Virus record (IMG/VR): IMGVR_UViG_3300024306_000023
Span: 1 to 64,000 of that record
Strand: one strand, 5' to 3'
Length of the DNA: 64,000 nucleotides
Source of the DNA: a virus
Shown: piece by piece, positions 44,801-52,040 of the stretch
How positions within the stretch are numbered: the stretch's first letter is position 1
Layout of the letters: each line of letters opens with the position of its first letter
Program-made: the position numbers and the translations under genes
The notes under the pieces: model-generated
Told to the model about the DNA's origin: nothing
Databases searched by the model: none
Seen by the model: only the letters and a program-made list of their open reading frames with translations

Positions 44801-44915
44801 AACCTGTTATCTTTTTTACTGAGATACTTTTAACAGGTACAAGAAACTTTGGTTTCTCTATTGCACTACTTTCTTTACTTGGGGGTAAAAGTTTTTTGGA
44901 ATCTATAACTGCCAT
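41853..44915 (-). CDS. Tape-measure-like protein with permuted M23 and RlpA-like domains
   Basis: This is a 1020-aa protein. Residues ~60-115 are charged coiled coil. Residues ~125-165 hold the motif RINRFIGFTLLGYLFNQYGE, shared with the neighbouring 698-aa protein. Hydrophobic Gly/Ala-rich helices follow at ~210-400. An M23-like region has H634/H636 (STGPHIHFEN), then H679/D683 (THAGEDWAMPEG) and H733 (LLGHLSG), i.e. the usual C-terminal motif precedes the N-terminal one. Residues ~766-866 are an RlpA-like double-psi barrel (GQASYYGGPND, RQTASGEIFDSKKMTAA, VVRVNDTGGFDKLGR, IDLSHGAF). It probably extends through the tail and cuts peptidoglycan on injection. Confidence 0.7.
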   Translation of the reverse strand: MAVIDSKKLLPPSKESSAIEKPKFLVPVKSISVKKITGSDLKPVDKKGTDEPGSLVVVKKKIISLSKIINNNLLLDQREASTKRKEEEKSRREQKEKKLEEKVKKNNIKSDFIGSIPGQSIFDRINRFIGFTLLGYLFNQYGELLPKLMEFGKVLEPVGKFIEGFAKNLLQGVVDFIDRGYKAYDQTRDFVKQIGGEGAQKTFDEFSKNLNVVLNGAIGAAMLIASTAPKTPGGSAGGLGASVSKTLGGVVPKPTGGFGAGTAMTPGRYRLPGQSKAGGDFASQLARKKLTFEQSVAAQQAAKQTTKQLATQGAKQSLKSLVAVPVIGSLIGFIIDTVVFREKPSRAAAGAVGSAIGQGIGIALAGGTTFGLGAGVGMFVGGFAGDWIGKALYDTVVGYNTKPVQAKAQGGTVSGRNQSLSKPSRRLKTIPRKTPPKIQSQKTQPGKDSGGKLRIEELYGTDEPGKKSALRALKRSSEDVKKMRSINGLAGAMFGAGIDMTLGQKPDKKLARSIGDVFGSVVENAVNMELNNSFGDISKTIAMANGGSVPTKQLGSGLSIGERIGRFISNALAISIESSASKILQNLNRELNLDGKDTVPGVTPGDSLDGVDGIDVKGEVIGYVGSTGYSTGPHIHFENLTGAKTDLPSNVRDNIIVGGKPMSSWVITSGPGPRWGKTHAGEDWAMPEGKPIKLTGGLKFVKYVKEGTDPRYDGYGNVTIIQDQRGTLYLLGHLSGGPANPQKILEYQRQQATVVPPDLQGTGKKISGQASYYGGPNDSYWEGRQTASGEIFDSKKMTAAMISPGFDGRQPFWAKVTNNANGKSVVVRVNDTGGFDKLGRIIDLSHGAFGKIASHSTGVINVTVEKLRSAPKQNPPGQPNQPPTSTPSPIGNKGVVYDPETGKFIKKGGGFLGTNQEISVTDASNTYLRATVKEFGLGSGTKEGEKKRAADGSYYEWRNGKWLLWNSAGPGANASLSPIQPTSSTVAFANSDIRKTDTSDTIYFIEKVAFVPIETPVPVV

Positions 44916-47011
44916 TATGATGCTCCTACTAGATCAGAAATACCCAATGACAATGCAATTTTTGATCTGGAATCATTATTACTTGAAATAATGAACTCAG
45001 GAATTTTAGAACCTCTCGGAATAGAAGGTGTTTTAGTAGGTGATTTAATGGGTGGCAATACTGTATAAGTTGTTTTTGATACGATCACACGAGGACCTGG
45101 AGCAGGTGCTTTGGATTGTGGACCCATAGGAAATCCCATTCTTTTAGCATCATCTAGAGTTGGACTAAATGCTGGTTCAGGAAAAGCCATATCCATAAGA
45201 ACACTACCAACTCCACCACCAAGACCTTTTAAAACTTTAGGAGCAGATGAGAAAGATCTTAATGGTCTTTCTATTGCCTGACGAATTGCAGGAGTTGGTC
45301 CGGTCTTTACCATATTTGGAGTGAATGCCTTGAATGGATTCCACCCTCGATATCCAGTTGCACCAGATTGAAATGCTTTATTACTTCTCGTAATTTGTAA
45401 GGCATCGTCACCAAATAGTGTTTTTGGATTTGGATTTTTTCTAGCATACTGTCCAAGTCCACCAAACTTTGCAGTATTTTCATTTGGAACTCTTACATTT
45501 CTTCCACGATTCCACCAATTCATAAATCCACGCATAGGATTAAATCCACTCCCACTGCTAGATGAAGTAGGAACAGTGTTAGAACCAATCATTCCACCAC
45601 CTGCAGCGAACTGAATATTGTTTGCTATCTTTGGAATATTAGTTCCGCCAGCTTTTTTATTTAAATCTAAAAAGAAATTTGCTCCATGCTTATCAACTGC
45701 CTTTTTAGACATCACAACTTCACCTGGTTGTGCAGCAATTAATTGTGTATCAGGACCAGCACCTGTTATTTTTACACCACTATCGTTAGAAATTCCACCA
45801 CCACCTTCAAATGCAATATCATTTACATCAATTTCCCTATCAACTAAACCACCACCAAAGAAGGATCTTTTACCAACTAATCCTCCCCCATTGTAGTACA
45901 TAGCGGACGGAGTTGGCAACCCTATTGGATTTTTAGGTCCGCCTGGAGCATTTAAACTTTGATTTGCAAATGATGCTCCAAGTTTTTGATACCAAGGAGT
46001 TTCTTTACTTTGTAATGTTTTATCTATTTCTTTTTGAGACTTCTGAGTGAGAGGTTTCATTCTCTCAGATTCTTTTATTTTTACAGCTCCACCAATAGCG
46101 GCCGCTGTATATAAACTTAACCAAGGATTAGCAGCAATAAATCTTCCAATTTGAGGAATAAATCCTCTGAGCATTTTAAGAGTAGTTCTTACAAACTTAC
46201 CAAAAGGTGTAGCAAATAATCCATATGCAGTCAGTAATGCAGGCCACCAATCCTTTAAAAATCTACCAAGAGATTTTACTTTATCTGCATTCTTAGGATC
46301 ACTAAACCATTTTACAAGTTGATTAAATGCATAACCAAGCAAAGTAAACTTAATAAATCTAAAGATGCGATCAAGTATTCCTTGAGCTGGAGCAATAATT
46401 TTCTTTGCAAGTGACTTTAATTGAGTTAGAGGTTTTTCTAGATCCCCTTCGCGTTGTCTTCTTCTACGATCTTCAGATTTCTTTTTCTCTTCTTCTGTTC
46501 TCTTTTTCTTTTCCTTATTTTGAAGTGTCAAACTTTTTAAAATATCATCCAGTGCTTTTTCAATATCTTGTATATCCTTAGAAGAATCTTGTGTTTCTGT
46601 AGGAGTTACTGGAACAATCGCTTTACTTGCAAGAAAAAACTTGTCTCTAGAAATTTGTATTGGTCCAGTTGTACCTATAGTTTCTGCTGTTATTTTTTTC
46701 TTATTTAATTTAAATCTACCAGTTTTGCCCTTTACTCTTTTAAATTCACTGACAAGTAACTCATCTTCTTCAGTAGAAAGTTTCTTATCAAAACTTCTTG
46801 AAGCAACTAATTTTTCTTTCAGAAGAGAAGTGTATGTACCATAGTCAATATCAAAAACATCCTCTATCCCAAGAAGTTTTAAAATTCTTTCATCTATATT
46901 TTCATCAACAAGATCCGTTTCTTTAGTACCTTCATACAAAGCAAGAGCGGATTCTTTCTTAGCTTCCGCTCTTATACTTGCAAGTAGGTCGTCCAGATCG
47001 TCAGGTCCCAT
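44915..47011 (-). CDS. Tape-measure-like protein (first of a tandem pair)
   Basis: This 698-aa protein starts immediately after the tail-chaperone ORF, the usual place of the tape measure gene. Residues ~130-200 are a strongly charged coiled coil (KEKKKRTEEEKKKSEDRRRR). Residues ~215-245 carry RIFRFIKFTLLGYAFNQLVK, the motif shared with the 1020-aa protein. A hydrophobic, membrane-like region follows at ~255-315 (WPALLTAYGLFATPFG). The C-terminal half is glycine/proline-rich with GGGLVGKRSFFGGGLVD. Stop and next start overlap (TAATG), so the pair is coupled. No enzymatic domain is visible. Confidence 0.65.
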   Translation of the reverse strand: MGPDDLDDLLASIRAEAKKESALALYEGTKETDLVDENIDERILKLLGIEDVFDIDYGTYTSLLKEKLVASRSFDKKLSTEEDELLVSEFKRVKGKTGRFKLNKKKITAETIGTTGPIQISRDKFFLASKAIVPVTPTETQDSSKDIQDIEKALDDILKSLTLQNKEKKKRTEEEKKKSEDRRRRQREGDLEKPLTQLKSLAKKIIAPAQGILDRIFRFIKFTLLGYAFNQLVKWFSDPKNADKVKSLGRFLKDWWPALLTAYGLFATPFGKFVRTTLKMLRGFIPQIGRFIAANPWLSLYTAAAIGGAVKIKESERMKPLTQKSQKEIDKTLQSKETPWYQKLGASFANQSLNAPGGPKNPIGLPTPSAMYYNGGGLVGKRSFFGGGLVDREIDVNDIAFEGGGGISNDSGVKITGAGPDTQLIAAQPGEVVMSKKAVDKHGANFFLDLNKKAGGTNIPKIANNIQFAAGGGMIGSNTVPTSSSSGSGFNPMRGFMNWWNRGRNVRVPNENTAKFGGLGQYARKNPNPKTLFGDDALQITRSNKAFQSGATGYRGWNPFKAFTPNMVKTGPTPAIRQAIERPLRSFSSAPKVLKGLGGGVGSVLMDMAFPEPAFSPTLDDAKRMGFPMGPQSKAPAPGPRVIVSKTTYTVLPPIKSPTKTPSIPRGSKIPEFIISSNNDSRSKIALSLGISDLVGAS

Positions 47012-47168
47012 TTTGTTGCTGTTTTGTTTTTTCTTCTTCTAGATAATTTTTCAACATTGCAACATAAACATCCCTTTCCCAAGGCATCATGTTTTCAATT
47101 TCCCATAATGAATATTTATGATACTGAATCAAAGCAAAGTTCAACTTATAAAAATTTTCAAGGTCCAT
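47001..47168 (-). CDS. Tail-assembly chaperone C-terminal part (gp51-like ORF in the -1 frame)
   Basis: This 55-aa ORF begins MDLENFYKLNFALIQYHKYS, with the 'EIENMMPWERDVYVAMLKNYLEEE' element typical of the second part of phage tail-assembly chaperones and of small gp51-like proteins. It lies in the -1 frame relative to gp26. The only ATGs (47177 and 47168) lack a Shine-Dalgarno sequence. Its frame continues back to the slippery heptamer at the end of gp26, so it is probably made mainly as a C-terminal extension of gp26. The stop overlaps the start of the tape-measure gene by 11 nt. Confidence 0.7.
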   Translation of the reverse strand: MDLENFYKLNFALIQYHKYSLWEIENMMPWERDVYVAMLKNYLEEEKTKQQQNGT

Positions 47169-47179
47169 ATGGACCATAC

Positions 47180-47899
47180 TTATGCGAAAAAACTGGATAA
47201 ACCCTCCAGAACAACTTCACTCTCAACTTCAGTTTTTGGATTCTTAACCTTCACTGAATGCGAAAGTTTAGGCATTGTTTCAAAGAACTTTTCAATCTGC
47301 TTGAACTGAGACGAATTCATTTGTTCTAAAAAGTCAATAAGTTCTTTCTTAGTGACATCGCCAGAAACCCAAATTTCATCTTCAGTATAAATTTTATCAA
47401 TACAACTTGCAACAAGATCAAAAGATTGATCCATATTTGCATCACCAGAAAAATCAAAATTATTTTTAATGAATTGATCCAATGAAGGATATTTCATTTC
47501 CATAATAATATTATCATCTACTTTAATTTTATTTGTATGATCTTCATTCTTTTGAATTTTGATTTCATCAATATTAATTTTTACGGAAACATAAGTTTCC
47601 CCATCATCCGGACAAATAATATTAACTTCGACTTCTTCTCCTACAGATTTACCTCGAATATTTAAAAAGAGATATTCAATATCAAAAGTAGGTAACGATT
47701 CTACTTTAATATTTTTTGTTAGAATACAACTTTTAATTACATTTTTAATTGCTGTTGTAATCTCTTTGGTATTCTCGCTTTCTAATGCAAGAACAAGAAG
47801 TTTTTCTTCCTTAACTAAAAAAGGTCTATATTGAATTTCTTTTCCAGTAGAAGGAAGTTCCAACTCATATGTTGGTGTAGAGATCTTTGGTAAAGGCAT
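47180..47899 (-). CDS. 26: Baseplate hub subunit gp26 / T4_baseplate family
   Basis: This 239-aa protein begins MPLPKISTPTYELELPSTGK and has the T4_baseplate (PF12322-type) pattern: YRPFLVKEEKLLVLALESEN, then ITTAIKNVIKSCIL, EYLFLNIRGKSVGE and YPSLDQFIKNN, with IDKIYTEDEIW in the middle. T4 gp26 is a hub/chaperone-like subunit of ~208 aa. The last in-frame codons are AGT TTT TTC GCA TAA, placing a slippery heptamer 6 nt before the stop. It is transcribed from a late box ~30 nt upstream. Confidence 0.8.
   Translation of the reverse strand: MPLPKISTPTYELELPSTGKEIQYRPFLVKEEKLLVLALESENTKEITTAIKNVIKSCILTKNIKVESLPTFDIEYLFLNIRGKSVGEEVEVNIICPDDGETYVSVKINIDEIKIQKNEDHTNKIKVDDNIIMEMKYPSLDQFIKNNFDFSGDANMDQSFDLVASCIDKIYTEDEIWVSGDVTKKELIDFLEQMNSSQFKQIEKFFETMPKLSHSVKVKNPKTEVESEVVLEGLSSFFA
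47186..47192 (-). other. Slippery heptamer T TTT TTC (candidate -1 ribosomal frameshift site)
   Basis: In the gp26 frame the heptamer reads T-TTT-TTC, a canonical X-XXY-YYZ -1 slip site. Slipping continues into CGC ATA AGT ATG and on through the 55-aa ORF with no stop between. Confidence 0.7.
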
Positions 47900-47926
47900 A
47901 ATGACCTATAGATGTTTCAGTGTGAT

Positions 47927-47934
47927 TATTTATT
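47927..47934 (-). promoter_or_regulatory. Late promoter box AATAAATA
   Basis: AATAAATA lies ~28 nt upstream of gp26 and overlaps the last codon region of the tube-like gene. Confidence 0.55.
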
Positions 47935-48670
47935 AAGCAATATTTGGTGGCGCAAATCCCTCAAATCCAGCTCCAACAAATCCACCAACATTTCCAGGGA
48001 GTTGCTGTAAACCAAAATTATTTTGTAATGGGCTTTCGTTACCATTACTAGTATTAATAGTGTTTATATTATTCATAAAATATCTGATGTAACTGAAAGA
48101 TACTGTACATTTCAACAATTGTGAAGAGTCATAAGATACTGGCATTGAATTAATTGAGATTGGATATGCGCCAATAAAAGTATACTCAACAAATTTATCA
48201 AAATCTTTTTCAAATTTTTGCACATACATATCAACTCTATAATCATCTGGAAATTTTACTCTGTAGTAATAATTTCTTTTTGCTTGATCTTTATATTGAT
48301 CTTCACCTACAGACCAAGACATCCAAGTTTCAAAAAATTTGATGATCTTATAATCATGATCAACATAAAAAGTAAAATCTATTCTATCATCATATTGTCT
48401 TCTGTAAACATGTCTCTCAGTCACACCAGTGAAATCATTATTAATTTCATGAGTTGCTAAAGAAGATCCTGGAAGAGACGCTTCGGAGCAAGAAAGAGTT
48501 AAAAGTTCTGGATCAATATCAGACTGTCGATCACCAAAAAATTTTGCAGCTTTATTTTTAATTTCTGAAGTATTAAAATAAACTGCATAATGGGAAGTTA
48601 ATGCAGGTCTTAATATCTTTGACTTAAGTTCCGAAGTTGGATTAAATTTTGGTGTTTGACCTGAAGGCAT
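47933..48670 (-). CDS. Tail tube-like protein (gp19/gp54 family, tube initiator candidate)
   Basis: This 245-aa protein follows the phage T4 gp19-family pattern: LTLSCSEASLPGSSLATHEI, then a YRRQYDDRIDFTFYVDHDYK strand pair, FFETWMSWSV, YYYRVKFPDDYRVDMYVQKF and YTFIGAYPISINSMPVSYDS followed by LKCTVSFSYIRYF. Residues ~205-245 are Asn/Gly-rich. It is longer than a typical tube monomer (~163 aa in T4 gp19) and lies next to gp26. It is divergent from the gp4-gp48 operon, so gp54, the tube initiator on the baseplate, is the better guess than the major tube protein. Confidence 0.6.
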   Translation of the reverse strand: MPSGQTPKFNPTSELKSKILRPALTSHYAVYFNTSEIKNKAAKFFGDRQSDIDPELLTLSCSEASLPGSSLATHEINNDFTGVTERHVYRRQYDDRIDFTFYVDHDYKIIKFFETWMSWSVGEDQYKDQAKRNYYYRVKFPDDYRVDMYVQKFEKDFDKFVEYTFIGAYPISINSMPVSYDSSQLLKCTVSFSYIRYFMNNINTINTSNGNESPLQNNFGLQQLPGNVGGFVGAGFEGFAPPNIA

Positions 48671-48675
48671 TTGCC

Positions 48676-48683
48676 TATAAATA
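48676..48683 (+). promoter_or_regulatory. Late promoter TATAAATA for the plus-strand operon
   Basis: An exact consensus TATAAATA, facing rightward, lies between the divergent tube-like gene and the NUMOD ORF. It is the only clear promoter for the plus-strand run. Confidence 0.7.
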
Positions 48684-48699
48684 TTTTTACTTATATATT

Positions 48700-49134
48700 A
48701 TGTATATGAAAAAGATAAAAACACATTCGTATATTTGGGATACAACTAAATTGTGTGAAACATTCAATGTTAATGGAGCAACCATTTTATCCGAAACGTA
48801 TGAATATATTTCCGGAAACCATTTTTCCGGAATGTTAGGCAAAAAACACTCAGATGAAACTAAAAAACAAATGAGTGAAATTGCAAAAGGAAGAAATATG
48901 AAAAAAGCAATTGAGTCTTCTTCAAAAAAAAGAAAAGGAAATCCTGCACATAATATAGGCTGCGAATATCCACAGTTTCAGAAAGGAGGAAAAATAATAT
49001 CAAAAGATGGAAAAGTGGTAGAATTTAAATGCATATCCCACATATGCAAAAAATTAAATTTAAATCCAACACATCTAGGTCAGGTCTTATCTGGAAAAAG
49101 AAAATCTCATAAAGGTTGGAAAAATGCCTCGTGA
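48700..49134 (+). CDS. NUMOD-type homing-endonuclease-like ORF lacking a nuclease domain
   Basis: This 144-aa ORF starts at the ATG at 48700 (MYMKKIKTHSYIW) or at 48706. It holds two DNA-binding modules of GIY-YIG/HNH homing endonucleases: a NUMOD3-type segment (GKKHSDETKKQMSEIAKGR) and a C-terminal NUMOD1/IENR1-like segment (FKCISHICKKLNLNPTHLGQ, then VLSGKRKSHKGWKN). No GIY-YIG or HNH catalytic motif is visible upstream, so it looks like a decayed or truncated homing gene, or a repurposed DNA-binding protein. The last 11 nt overlap the start of gp4, which it now precedes in the operon. Confidence 0.7.
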   Translation: MYMKKIKTHSYIWDTTKLCETFNVNGATILSETYEYISGNHFSGMLGKKHSDETKKQMSEIAKGRNMKKAIESSSKKRKGNPAHNIGCEYPQFQKGGKIISKDGKVVEFKCISHICKKLNLNPTHLGQVLSGKRKSHKGWKNAS

Positions 49135-49576
49135 CTCCAAGTATCATCAGGGATATTTTCATCCAAAAAATCCAGAAAAATATATTGGAAACTCCCAAAA
49201 TATAGTGTATAGAAGTAGTTGGGAACTAAAATTTATGCAGTGGTGTGATCGCTCACCTAATGTATTAAGGTATGGATCAGAAGAATTTTGTATTCCATAT
49301 TATAATCCAGTAAAACAAAAAGTATGTAGATACTTTCCAGATTTTATTATTGAAGTTCTTGAAAATAATGGAAAAACGCAAAAATATGTGATAGAAATAA
49401 AACCAAAAAAACAAACAGTTCCTCCAGTTCAAGGAAAAAAGAAAAATAAAACCTATATTAATGAAGTAAATACTTATACAGTTAATCAATCAAAATGGAA
49501 ATCAATTCAGGAATGGTGTGATGATCATTTAATTAAGTTTCGCATAATCACAGAATCTGAATTAGGCATAAAGTAA
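49124..49576 (+). CDS. 4: Head completion protein gp4 (TnsA-endonuclease-like)
   Basis: This 150-aa protein begins MPRDSKYHQGYFHPKNPEKY and shows the gp4 family signature: YRSSWELKFMQWCDRSPNVL, then YGSEEFCIPYYNP, CRYFPDFIIEV and VIEIKPKKQT, i.e. the E, D, E-x-K set of a TnsA/restriction-like fold. It completes the DNA-filled head so tails can attach. An AAAGG ribosome-binding site precedes the ATG. The gene begins inside the NUMOD ORF and ends 1 nt over the next start. Confidence 0.88.
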   Translation: MPRDSKYHQGYFHPKNPEKYIGNSQNIVYRSSWELKFMQWCDRSPNVLRYGSEEFCIPYYNPVKQKVCRYFPDFIIEVLENNGKTQKYVIEIKPKKQTVPPVQGKKKNKTYINEVNTYTVNQSKWKSIQEWCDDHLIKFRIITESELGIK

Positions 49577-49965
49577 TGGAAATCAAAGGGTTCGGGCAAT
49601 ATGTTGATTCAGGTTCAAAAAGAGTTAATGATCTAAAAGCAAGATTAAAAAAATACAAGTATACTGAACCCGATGATATTATGATGACAATTATGGAAGT
49701 CTTTCGTGAGGGAGACTTCGTTCCTGATGTTGGAAAATATTATACCTTTATATACTCAGCAAAAACAAAAGGATTAAGATATGATGAGTTCCCTTTGATC
49801 GCAACACTTTCAATAGAAAAGTGGGGATTTACTGGACTTAATTTTCACTGGGGAACAGTCAGAAATTATACTTGGTTTGAAGTAAATAGCAAATTATTAG
49901 AAGTTAAACAAAATGAAATTGACTATCTTCGTTCTCTCGAATATGCAAAGTTTAGAACTAAATAA
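49576..49965 (+). CDS. Conserved T4-like phage protein of unknown function
   Basis: This 129-aa protein begins MEIKGFGQYVDSGSKRVNDL. The central section KYYTFIYSAKTKGLRYDEFP, then IEKWGFTGLNFHWGTVRNYTW, is a pattern seen in proteins beside head-completion and baseplate genes of many T4-like and jumbo phages ('FPL....gF.GlNfHw'). It lies between gp4 and gp48 in the same operon, so a head or tail completion role is likely. I do not assign a gene number. Confidence 0.6.
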   Translation: MEIKGFGQYVDSGSKRVNDLKARLKKYKYTEPDDIMMTIMEVFREGDFVPDVGKYYTFIYSAKTKGLRYDEFPLIATLSIEKWGFTGLNFHWGTVRNYTWFEVNSKLLEVKQNEIDYLRSLEYAKFRTK

Positions 49966-49977
49966 ATAAAAAACATC

Positions 49978-49985
49978 TATAAATG
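49978..49985 (+). promoter_or_regulatory. Late promoter-like box TATAAATG for gp48
   Basis: TATAAATG lies ~60 nt upstream of gp48 and just downstream of the 129-aa gene. Another copy of the core, CTAAATAA, overlaps the end of that gene. Confidence 0.4.
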
Positions 49986-50044
49986 TCTCATACTCTACAA
50001 AAAATTGAGATGACTCATCATCTTATGGTTGAGGGAGATTTCTA

Positions 50045-51370
50045 ATGGCAACTGTATATAAAGACACTCCACCCCAATATTTTAAACCAACTATACAAAA
50101 TAATTCAGTTAATGCACAAGGATATTATGTAACTGTGACTGATGGAGTGACAACTGTATTCAGAAAAGGTAAGAATGCATCAGGTCAAGATGAAATTATA
50201 AATGTTGGAAGTATTCCAAAAGTAGGTAGCGGTGGATTTACAAATACTAGTAATGCAAGCAAAGAAGAAATACAATATTTTACTGCCAATGCAAGAAAAA
50301 CAGTCAATGAGCAAGCAGTTCCTGTAGTAAGTAGAGGAATAGGTGGATCTGCTGGGGGAGGAAACGCTAAAATTAATCAAGTCTTAGGGACAAATTTAGC
50401 TTCAACATCAGCAAATCCTACATCAGGAACAAAACCTCCAGATCCACCACTATTACCTCAAGACATATCAGTGTCAATTCCTGACAGCGATATATCAAAA
50501 TCTATAGATGAAACTTTAAAGGTAAATTTAAGGTATCCTTTAGGAATAAATTCAAACGATCAAGATAGAATAAAGTTTAGTGTAAAACAAATTATAGGAA
50601 GAACAGGTATTAATATTAGTGCAGATGCAAAATTTAATCTAGGAACTAGAGATCTCTCTAAACCATTGGGAACTGTTGTTTTGCCAATTCAACCATCAAT
50701 TTCAGATAGCAATGGCGTTGATTGGGGCGGAGCAAATTTAGATCCAATTACAGCATATGCTGCAGCTTTATCGTTAGATATTGCTGCATCAGGAGGAAAT
50801 ATTGCAGGAGAAGTATCAAGAGCTTTAAATTCAGCTGCAGAAGAATTTAAAAAAGGTTTTGGTGGTCCAAATGATAAAGGTTACAAAAAAGCACTTCAAG
50901 TTTTCTTTGCTCAACAAGCAGTAGGAGCTCAAAACTTATTATCAAGAACTGGTGGAGCAATTTTAAACCCCAATCTTGAACTTCTTTTTAATGGACCAAC
51001 ATTAAGACCATTCAATTTTACCTTTAGATTATCACCTAGAAATAAACCAGAAGCAGAACAAGTAAAAAAAATTATAAATTTTTTCAAGAAAGCAATGTCA
51101 GTTAAAAAAGCAGCATCTGAAGTATTTTTAAAAGCACCAAATGTTTTTGAAATAGAGTATCAATCAGGAGATGGTAAGTTACACGAATCATTAAATAGAA
51201 TAAAAACATGCGCTCTTCTAAATTGCGATGTTGATTATACTCCAGATGGAAGTTACATGACTTTTGATGACGAAAATAAAACAATGACCTCATACCAGTT
51301 AACTTTAAGATTTAGTGAACTTGATCCAATCTATAATACAGATTATACAAGTCATTCAATAGGATACTAA
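50045..51370 (+). CDS. 48: Baseplate tail-tube cap gp48
   Basis: This is a 441-aa protein. It has the early segment MATVYKDTPPQYFKPTIQNN, a flexible Gly/Ser region, then SIDETLKVNLRYPLGINSND. A C-terminal tube-like domain follows with LEYLFNGPTLRPFNFTFRLSP-type strands (actual text ELLFNGPTLRPFNFTFRL), VFEIEYQSGDG and SYQLTLRFSELDPIYNTDY. The latter is the usual gp48/tube-fold ending. It lies directly upstream of gp53, as in many cyanomyoviruses. A GAGGGAG Shine-Dalgarno is present. Confidence 0.78.
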   Translation: MATVYKDTPPQYFKPTIQNNSVNAQGYYVTVTDGVTTVFRKGKNASGQDEIINVGSIPKVGSGGFTNTSNASKEEIQYFTANARKTVNEQAVPVVSRGIGGSAGGGNAKINQVLGTNLASTSANPTSGTKPPDPPLLPQDISVSIPDSDISKSIDETLKVNLRYPLGINSNDQDRIKFSVKQIIGRTGINISADAKFNLGTRDLSKPLGTVVLPIQPSISDSNGVDWGGANLDPITAYAAALSLDIAASGGNIAGEVSRALNSAAEEFKKGFGGPNDKGYKKALQVFFAQQAVGAQNLLSRTGGAILNPNLELLFNGPTLRPFNFTFRLSPRNKPEAEQVKKIINFFKKAMSVKKAASEVFLKAPNVFEIEYQSGDGKLHESLNRIKTCALLNCDVDYTPDGSYMTFDDENKTMTSYQLTLRFSELDPIYNTDYTSHSIGY

Positions 51371-51371
51371 A

Positions 51372-52040
51372 ATGTCAAGTTACTTCAGACAAGTTCCAGA
51401 CTTTGAATATGTTAATAGAACTGCAGATGCAAAGAACATTTCAGACTATAGAACTGTAAAAAATCTTTTTAAACGCGGAAAACTAAGAGAAGATATTTTT
51501 GGAGATCTTCAATTTTTTACAAAATACAAAATCATTGGAAACGAAAGACCCGATAATGTAGCGTATAAAATTTATCAAGATGCTACACTCGATTGGATTA
51601 TTTTATTGTCAAATAATATACTTAATGTTCAAACTGAATGGCCATTATCACAAATTTCATTTGATAATTATTTGATGGATAAGTATGGAACATACTCAAA
51701 TATAAATGCGGTTCATCATTATGAAACAAAAGAAATAAAAGATAGTAATGAAATCATAATAGTTCCAGAGGGACTTAGAGTACCATCCAACTTTTCAGTA
51801 ACTTATTATGATCGTATCCTAGGAAGACAAATAAATCGAACAAATATAACTAAAGAAATTACAAATTATCAATTTGAAGAAAAAATTCAAAATGATAAAA
51901 GAAATATATTTGTACTTAAACCTAGGTATCTAAATGTAATCTTAAATGACATGAATGAACTCATGAAATATAAAAAAGGTGCCGCTCAGTATGAGAGCGA
52001 CACCTTAAAGAAAGGAGACAATATTAGACTTTACACTTGA
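51372..52040 (+). CDS. 53: Baseplate wedge protein gp53
   Basis: This 222-aa protein begins MSSYFRQVPDFEYVNRTADA. It contains the gp53 motif set: FGDLQFFTKYKIIGNERPDN, VAYKIYQDATLDWIILLSNN and a run of INVQ/WPLS-type segment (ILNVQTEWPLSQISFDNYLM). The C-terminus (DKRNIFVLKPRYLNVILNDM) is the LysM-like end that binds the wedge. T4 gp53 is 196 aa. It converges on gp32: the two stops abut at 52040/52041, and the gp32 terminator lies within its last codons. Confidence 0.85.
   Translation: MSSYFRQVPDFEYVNRTADAKNISDYRTVKNLFKRGKLREDIFGDLQFFTKYKIIGNERPDNVAYKIYQDATLDWIILLSNNILNVQTEWPLSQISFDNYLMDKYGTYSNINAVHHYETKEIKDSNEIIIVPEGLRVPSNFSVTYYDRILGRQINRTNITKEITNYQFEEKIQNDKRNIFVLKPRYLNVILNDMNELMKYKKGAAQYESDTLKKGDNIRLYT
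51972..52004 (-). terminator. gp32 terminator embedded in the gp53 coding end
   Basis: On the minus strand, the imperfect stem GGTGTCGCTC / GAGCGGCACC is followed by T6. It lies ~40 nt past the gp32 stop and inside codons of gp53, so both strands are used. Confidence 0.7.

Noticed and set aside
47186-47192. The gp26/small-ORF arrangement as a sequencing error in the T tract
   Set aside because: Both reading frames end or begin sensibly, the heptamer matches the canonical slip pattern exactly, and the locus lies where frameshifting is expected; still worth confirming by reads.
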